Assembly (NCBI GenBank): GCA_019314425.1
Contig: JAFCZI010000042.1
Span: 1 to 11,603 of the forward strand
Length of the DNA: 11,603 nucleotides
DNA from: Deltaproteobacteria bacterium
GTDB taxonomy: Bacteria; Desulfobacterota; DSM-4660; Desulfatiglandales; Desulfatiglandaceae
Direction of reading: 5' to 3'
Shown: positions 7,140 to 11,603 of the stretch, piece after piece
Position numbering within the stretch: position 1 is the first letter of the stretch
Layout of the letters: each line of letters begins with the position of its first letter
Made by a program: the position numbers and the translations under genes
The notes under the pieces: model-generated
Seen by the model: the letters and a program-made list of their open reading frames with translations, nothing else
Told to the model about the DNA's origin: nothing
Database searches by the model: none

Positions 7140-7195
7140 TCAGCCCATGAACTTCTTGTTTTTTGTGACAGAAAACCAGGCGATAAGGTACTAAT

Positions 7196-8344
7196 ATGAT
7201 TGAAAAAGCGCTTCACGGCGGAAAAGGCTACCGGGCCTGGATCATCTTCCTGGCGGCGGGTATAGGGGTGGGGCTTTTCGCCTACCTCTATCAGCTGCGG
7301 GAAGGTCTGTGGCTCACCGGCATGAGCCGGAATGTTTCCTGGGGCTTCTACATCTCCCAATTCACCTTCCTGGTGGGGGTGGCAGCCTCCGTGTTCATGG
7401 TAGTGCTGCCCCTGTATCTTCATGATTTCAAAGCCTTTGCCCCCATCACGGCCCTGGCCCAGTTTTTGGCGGTGGGGGCTCTGTCCATGAGCCTGCTCTT
7501 TATCTTTTCCGATGTGGGCATGCCCATGCGCATCCTGAACGTGCCCCTCAACCCCACTCCCGGTTCCATGCTGTTTTACGACACCCTATTTCTGCCGGGG
7601 TTCATGCTGATCAACCTGGTCATCGGCTGGACCGCCGTCGGGGCCGAAAAAAGGGAGACGCCGCTGCCGGGATGGATCAAGGGTCTTATCTACCTTTCTC
7701 TGCCCTGGGCCGTAATCATGCACACGGTTACGGCTTTCATCTACGCCGGCACTCCCGGCCGGGGATTCTGGATGACAGCCATCATGGCGCCCCGTTTTTT
7801 GACCACGGCCTTTGCCGCAGGGACGGCCCTTTTGATCCTTCTTTCCATGGTAATCAAATCCCTCACCCGGTTTGACGCCGGAGAAAAGGCCATTTGGAAG
7901 CTGGTCACCATACTCCTTTATTCGCTGATTATTGACGCGTTTTTCCTGGCCGTGGAATATTTTACCGCCATTTACAGCCATGTCCCCGCCTATACTGAAA
8001 CCTTTCGGTATCTTTTTTTCGGGATCGATGGCAACAATGCCTTTGTGCCCTGGTTCTGGAGCATGAACCTGGCCATCCTGGTCGCTATTTTTCTGCTGGC
8101 CATTCCCGGCGTGAGAACAAGCCGTTTCCGTCTGGCAACGGCCTGCATCATCGCCCTTGCGGGTCTCTGGATCGACAAGGGGTTTTTGCTGGTACCCGCA
8201 GCCTTTATTCCCAATGTTTTCGGTCGGATCATGGAATATCCGCCCTCATGGGTGGAATTGACCGTATCCCTGGGCATCTACTGCCTGGGCATGCTCATGA
8301 TAACGGCCTTCTATAAAGTGACCCTGGCTATCAAAAATGAATAG
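7196..8344 (+). CDS. dsrP: DsrP, NrfD-type integral membrane quinone-interacting subunit
   Basis: DsrP belongs to the NrfD/PsrC family and forms, with periplasmic DsrO, the second quinone-linked electron path of the DsrMKJOP complex. The 382-residue product is almost entirely hydrophobic, with about ten predicted helices (roughly 14-32, 52-74, 84-104, 129-148, 162-184, 199-221, 237-258, 287-304, 311-333 and 352-373). The NVSWGFYISQFTFLVG segment in helix 2 and the MHTVTAFIYAGTPGRGFW segment after helix 5 are typical of the family. No cofactor-binding cysteine motif is present, as expected for NrfD proteins. The ATG has only a weak AAGG ribosome site. It ends 26 bp before the Rieske-like gene. 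Confidence 0.95.
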   Translation: MIEKALHGGKGYRAWIIFLAAGIGVGLFAYLYQLREGLWLTGMSRNVSWGFYISQFTFLVGVAASVFMVVLPLYLHDFKAFAPITALAQFLAVGALSMSLLFIFSDVGMPMRILNVPLNPTPGSMLFYDTLFLPGFMLINLVIGWTAVGAEKRETPLPGWIKGLIYLSLPWAVIMHTVTAFIYAGTPGRGFWMTAIMAPRFLTTAFAAGTALLILLSMVIKSLTRFDAGEKAIWKLVTILLYSLIIDAFFLAVEYFTAIYSHVPAYTETFRYLFFGIDGNNAFVPWFWSMNLAILVAIFLLAIPGVRTSRFRLATACIIALAGLWIDKGFLLVPAAFIPNVFGRIMEYPPSWVELTVSLGIYCLGMLMITAFYKVTLAIKNE

Positions 8345-8370
8345 TGTCCGAACGAAAAAGGGAGGAAAAA

Positions 8371-8769
8371 ATGGGATTTTTTAAACGGTTGTTCGGTATT
8401 TGTCAGACGGCGTCTCCAGCTGACGATGGATGCTGGAATTTTGAGAATGGAAAGATTGAAATCCAGCTGGATCGCGCCCCGGAGATCAAGAATCAGGGCG
8501 GAGCGATCCGTCTGGAAGGAAACGGATCTCCCGAAAGGGTCTTGGTCATCCACGGCAGGGATGGTCAATTTCATGCGTACAAAAACCGCTGCACCCATGC
8601 CGGCCGAAGAATCGATCCGTTTGAAGAGAACGAATCGCTCCGGTGTTGCAGCATTTCAAAATCAACCTTTGATTACGATGGAAGCGTTATTTCGGGGTCG
8701 GCCAAAAAGCCTTTGACCCCATTTAAAGTGGAACAGGATGCGGGTAAACTGACGGTTTCTGTTGTTTAA
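8371..8769 (+). CDS. small Rieske-like protein lacking the second histidine ligand
   Basis: This soluble 132-residue protein looks like a single Rieske [2Fe-2S] domain of the NirD or ferredoxin-component type; its function is unknown. The first ligand pair is present, Cys74 and His76 in RCTHAGRRID. The second box reads CCSISKSTFDYDG, in which Cys93 aligns with the expected cysteine but the histidine place (96) is serine. The following FDxDGxVxSGxAKKPL pattern is normal for Rieske folds. The adjacent Cys92 might supply an alternative ligand. A strong GGGAGG site precedes the ATG at 8371; a GTG at 8344 overlapping the dsrP stop is less likely. It lies 26 bp after dsrP and so probably belongs to the same transcript, which suggests a redox or accessory role linked to Dsr. 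That link is inference. Confidence 0.8.
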   Translation: MGFFKRLFGICQTASPADDGCWNFENGKIEIQLDRAPEIKNQGGAIRLEGNGSPERVLVIHGRDGQFHAYKNRCTHAGRRIDPFEENESLRCCSISKSTFDYDGSVISGSAKKPLTPFKVEQDAGKLTVSVV

Positions 8770-8789
8770 GTTAAGAAAGTTTGTATTTT

Positions 8790-11603
8790 ATGATGAAAGG
8801 CAGAAAAGCGTTTTTTTGGATTGGCGGCGTTGTGAGCGGAGTCCTGCTTTTGCTGTGCGTGTTGTTCCTGGCAGCACCTCTGATCATAAACCTCGACAGC
8901 GTACATAGGGATATTGAAACCCGTTTTAACCAGGAAACGGGTGGGCAAGGTACATTCCAAAAGCTGGATCTTTACTTTCTTCCCAGGCCCCATGCGGTCA
9001 TCTGCGGAGGTAAGCTCTCTTTTCCCGGAAATAACAGTCTGGTCTTTGAAACCTTAACCGTTTATCCAAAGCTTCTGCCCTTGCTTAAAGGGAAGTTTCT
9101 TCCGGCCCGGGTTCAATTCTCTTCCCTCCGCACCAGTCTTGACTTGATTCCATCCAAAAAGGATCAATCGTCCCCAAATCATTCTTCCGACACCGTTGGG
9201 GCATTGGAAATATCCCCGGCAATCCGCGCCTGGATCAACAAAACCGATGGTCTTAGAGTCCAGGTTGAAAATGGACTCTTGAATCTCACCGCCGGGGGGC
9301 CAATCTTCAAAAACCGGGCATCATTCAGGTTCAATAACATTAACCTTTCAGCCGAGTACGCCAACGACAGTCTGACCCTTGAATTGACATGCGCCTCAAA
9401 CCTTTTTGAAAAATTGAATCTGAAAGGTCAAATGGCACTCGCTTCCCGTAAGACAAAAGGGACACTGACCCTTTCAGGTTTCAACACCGGCGAATTACCA
9501 GACGACATACATCACCACGAGGCCATGCGGGTGGAAGACGGGGTGGCAGACCTTCAGATGAACTTTGAAGGGGTGGGATTTCAAAGTCTGAAAGCCGATA
9601 TAAACCTGTCCGCGCCTTCGCTGGGGTTATCGCGCGGCCAAAGAAAGATTACGGTAAAAGGGGCTCGAATCGATGGCAACATCCAGCTTGAAAAAGGTTT
9701 CCTGGCTGCGTCTTTGTCCGACATGACCCTGGACTATCCCCCCATGAACCTGTCCGGGACCCGATTAAAACTGGGCAAAAATGAAAAGGATGCCGCACGG
9801 GTGAACATACACCTTGTGGGAAAAGATGTGGACGTGCCGGCGCTTCGTTCCTGCGCCCTGGATCTGGCGGGGGATATTTCAGTGGTCAAGGATATTTTTG
9901 CGATCATCAAAAACGGAAATGTCCCATCCATAACGGTCGATGTGAAGGGAAAATCCCTGGCAGATCTGGACAATCTGAATGCCTATACTATCGAAGGCCA
10001 TATGCGAAAGGGGAAGATTTCCCTGACAAATCCGAATCTTAACCTGACGGATGTAGCGGGAAACGCCCTGATCTCAAATGGGATACTCAGCGGGCAGAAC
10101 ATTCGAGCAAAGTTAAGGAAAATAAAAGGGAAGGAAGGCATCCTTACGATAGCGCTTAAAGAAAGCGACACACCTTTTCACCTGAACATCCAGGTGGACG
10201 CAGATCTGGCCGAGGCCCATACCGTTTTAAAACGGCTTATCACAGAGGGCGCCTTTGCAGAAGATCTTCGCCGTATCCAATCCATCGAGGGTCAGGCCAC
10301 GGCACAGCTGAAGCTTGATGAAAAAGAGAGCGGCCTCCTGGTGGATGTGGAGGGTTCATCCTGCCGGCTGAAAGCCCTTTACCGCTCCCTGCCGTTACCC
10401 GTGACCGTTAAAAGCGGCAGGATTCATTACCGGCAAAATCATATCCGGCTGCGTGAACTGGCAGGCGCGGTGGGTCAATCTGATTTTTTTGTGGAATCAG
10501 GCCTGCTGGACTGGCAGGATGAACCGCAAATAGAAATTGAATCCGCAAAGGCCACGGTTTTGATGGAACAGGTTTACCCCCTCATCTCCGCCATGGAAGG
10601 ATCCGGCAACTGGCTGAAAAAGCTGAATAACGTAGAGGGCCGACTGTCCATTCATTCCCTGACCCTGAAAGGTCCGCTGGAAACCCCTGCCGCCTGGCGG
10701 TATCAGGCCGATTTACAAGTGGAACGTCTGCTTCTGAACGCGGCGTTTTTGCCGGGACCGCTCAAAGCATCCGAAGCGCGGTTGAGCGTGAGCACGGGGG
10801 GGATTCGCATCGGCCATGCTGAGATCAGCATCCTGGATACGAACCTCAGTATGGCGGGTAAATTAGCGGGCCCCGTGAAAAATCTGAAGCGTTTTAAAAC
10901 CACCCTGTCAGGGACCTTGGGGTCTCAAGGGATGCAATATCTCTATAAAACCCTTGAACTGCCCGATGACTTTCTGCTGCGAACACCCCTGACGGTTCAA
11001 TCGGGTCGTGCCCGCTGGGAGAAGGGCGAAAACGTATCCTTTGGGGGAGATATGCTTTTCCCCGATGGACCCAGCGTATCCATGGATGTTTCTTACGGAC
11101 CTGCAAAATTGAATATTCGAAACCTGGTGGTAAAGGATGGCGCCACAAGGGCTTCTTTTGCCATGCTGGCTCACGAAGAGCTGGTGGATCTTAATTTTTC
11201 GGGAAAATTCCAGAAATCAACCCTGGACGGAATTTTCGTAAAAAACCGTGTTTTGGACGGTTGGATTGAGGGCAACATATCCGCCCGGGTATTGCCGATG
11301 CTATCATTTTCTACCTCGGCAGAAGGGTTTCTCACCGGAAAGGACATCCTTGTTTACGGGATGGCGCTGCCTGCGAGGATTGAGGACTTTTCTTTGCACG
11401 CCGAAGGTCAACAGCTCCGTTTTGATTCGGTTCGGATGGTTCTGGATGAAAACCGACTTGTCATGAGCGGCACTGCTGATCTTTCAAGGGAAAACCCTGG
11501 ATTTGATGTGGATATTTCCACTGAAAACGTTAACCTTGACAAAATCCTGGCACTCCTGAAAAAATCTGATAAAGACCCCTGGCGTTTCCCCGTTCGGGGG
11601 ACA
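8790..11603 (+). CDS. AsmA-family protein, N-terminal 938 residues (runs off the window)
   Basis: This is one long uninterrupted frame of 938 codons with no stop before the window ends, so the gene is partial. An N-terminal hydrophobic anchor spans about residues 9-34. It is followed by an AsmA-type segment (INLDSVHRDIETRFNQETG, then LYFLPRPHAVICGGKLSFPG, the usual LLPRP-like turn). The remainder is a long, repetitive beta-rich sequence with many short GxLxxxxxxL-type strands and no catalytic motif, as in AsmA, TamB and YhdP relatives. These are inner-membrane-anchored periplasmic bridge proteins linked to lipid traffic and outer-membrane homeostasis. The gene begins 20 bp after the Rieske-like gene with a weak AGAAAG ribosome site, so co-transcription with dsr is possible but not shown. 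A second Met follows at 8793. Confidence 0.8.
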   Translation, partial: MMKGRKAFFWIGGVVSGVLLLLCVLFLAAPLIINLDSVHRDIETRFNQETGGQGTFQKLDLYFLPRPHAVICGGKLSFPGNNSLVFETLTVYPKLLPLLKGKFLPARVQFSSLRTSLDLIPSKKDQSSPNHSSDTVGALEISPAIRAWINKTDGLRVQVENGLLNLTAGGPIFKNRASFRFNNINLSAEYANDSLTLELTCASNLFEKLNLKGQMALASRKTKGTLTLSGFNTGELPDDIHHHEAMRVEDGVADLQMNFEGVGFQSLKADINLSAPSLGLSRGQRKITVKGARIDGNIQLEKGFLAASLSDMTLDYPPMNLSGTRLKLGKNEKDAARVNIHLVGKDVDVPALRSCALDLAGDISVVKDIFAIIKNGNVPSITVDVKGKSLADLDNLNAYTIEGHMRKGKISLTNPNLNLTDVAGNALISNGILSGQNIRAKLRKIKGKEGILTIALKESDTPFHLNIQVDADLAEAHTVLKRLITEGAFAEDLRRIQSIEGQATAQLKLDEKESGLLVDVEGSSCRLKALYRSLPLPVTVKSGRIHYRQNHIRLRELAGAVGQSDFFVESGLLDWQDEPQIEIESAKATVLMEQVYPLISAMEGSGNWLKKLNNVEGRLSIHSLTLKGPLETPAAWRYQADLQVERLLLNAAFLPGPLKASEARLSVSTGGIRIGHAEISILDTNLSMAGKLAGPVKNLKRFKTTLSGTLGSQGMQYLYKTLELPDDFLLRTPLTVQSGRARWEKGENVSFGGDMLFPDGPSVSMDVSYGPAKLNIRNLVVKDGATRASFAMLAHEELVDLNFSGKFQKSTLDGIFVKNRVLDGWIEGNISARVLPMLSFSTSAEGFLTGKDILVYGMALPARIEDFSLHAEGQQLRFDSVRMVLDENRLVMSGTADLSRENPGFDVDISTENVNLDKILALLKKSDKDPWRFPVRGT

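Noticed and set aside
8344..8370. Rieske-like protein starting at GTG 8344 overlapping the dsrP stop
   Set aside because: The ATG at 8371 has a strong GGGAGG site at proper spacing; the extra nine residues are charged and unlike a Rieske N-terminus.
9734..11174. Several minus-strand frames of 62-88 codons opposite the AsmA-family gene
   Set aside because: They lie entirely within the uninterrupted 938-codon plus-strand frame and show no recognisable features.

Overview
The window looks like chromosome of a dissimilatory sulfate-reducing bacterium, most likely a member of the Desulfobacterota (former Deltaproteobacteria). The main reason is a complete dsrMKJOP operon that encodes DsrK with its ferredoxin and CCG-type cysteine motifs, a three-CxxCH DsrJ, and the electron-transfer subunits DsrO and DsrP. 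Finer taxonomy is inference from protein style only.

Left region (1-2848): a 304-bp AT-rich non-coding stretch opens with a 13-bp perfect inverted repeat. It is followed on the minus strand by nuoD, nuoC, nuoB and nuoA, read right to left as nuoABCD. These are the connecting and quinone-site subunits of complex I, tightly packed with ATGA or longer overlaps. No nuoH or other nuo gene follows nuoD within the window, so the membrane-arm genes must lie further left or elsewhere.

Middle (2849-3242): this is a divergent intergenic region between nuoA and dsrM. It holds candidate promoters in both directions and a 122-bp palindromic repeat (arms 2994-3008 and 3101-3115). A third partial arm follows, and the whole block is bracketed by an 8-bp direct repeat, as if a small non-autonomous element had inserted between the two operons.

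Right region (3243-11603, plus strand): dsrM, dsrK, dsrJ, dsrO and dsrP are followed without a clear break by a small Rieske-like protein and the first 938 codons of a large AsmA-family protein that runs off the window. DsrMKJOP is a transmembrane complex. Periplasmic DsrJ and DsrO plus membrane DsrP and DsrM connect the quinone pool with the cytoplasmic HdrD-like DsrK, which is thought to reduce the DsrC trisulfide formed during sulfite reduction. Complex I and Dsr are therefore encoded back to back, both being respiratory modules that exchange electrons with the menaquinone pool.

The most unusual points are four. The Rieske-like protein lacks its expected second histidine ligand. A hairpin plus a 7-bp tandem repeat lies in the dsrO-dsrP gap. 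A palindromic repeat sits in the shared nuo/dsr control region. The nuo cluster stops after nuoD. I see no tRNA, rRNA, CRISPR array or transposase gene.
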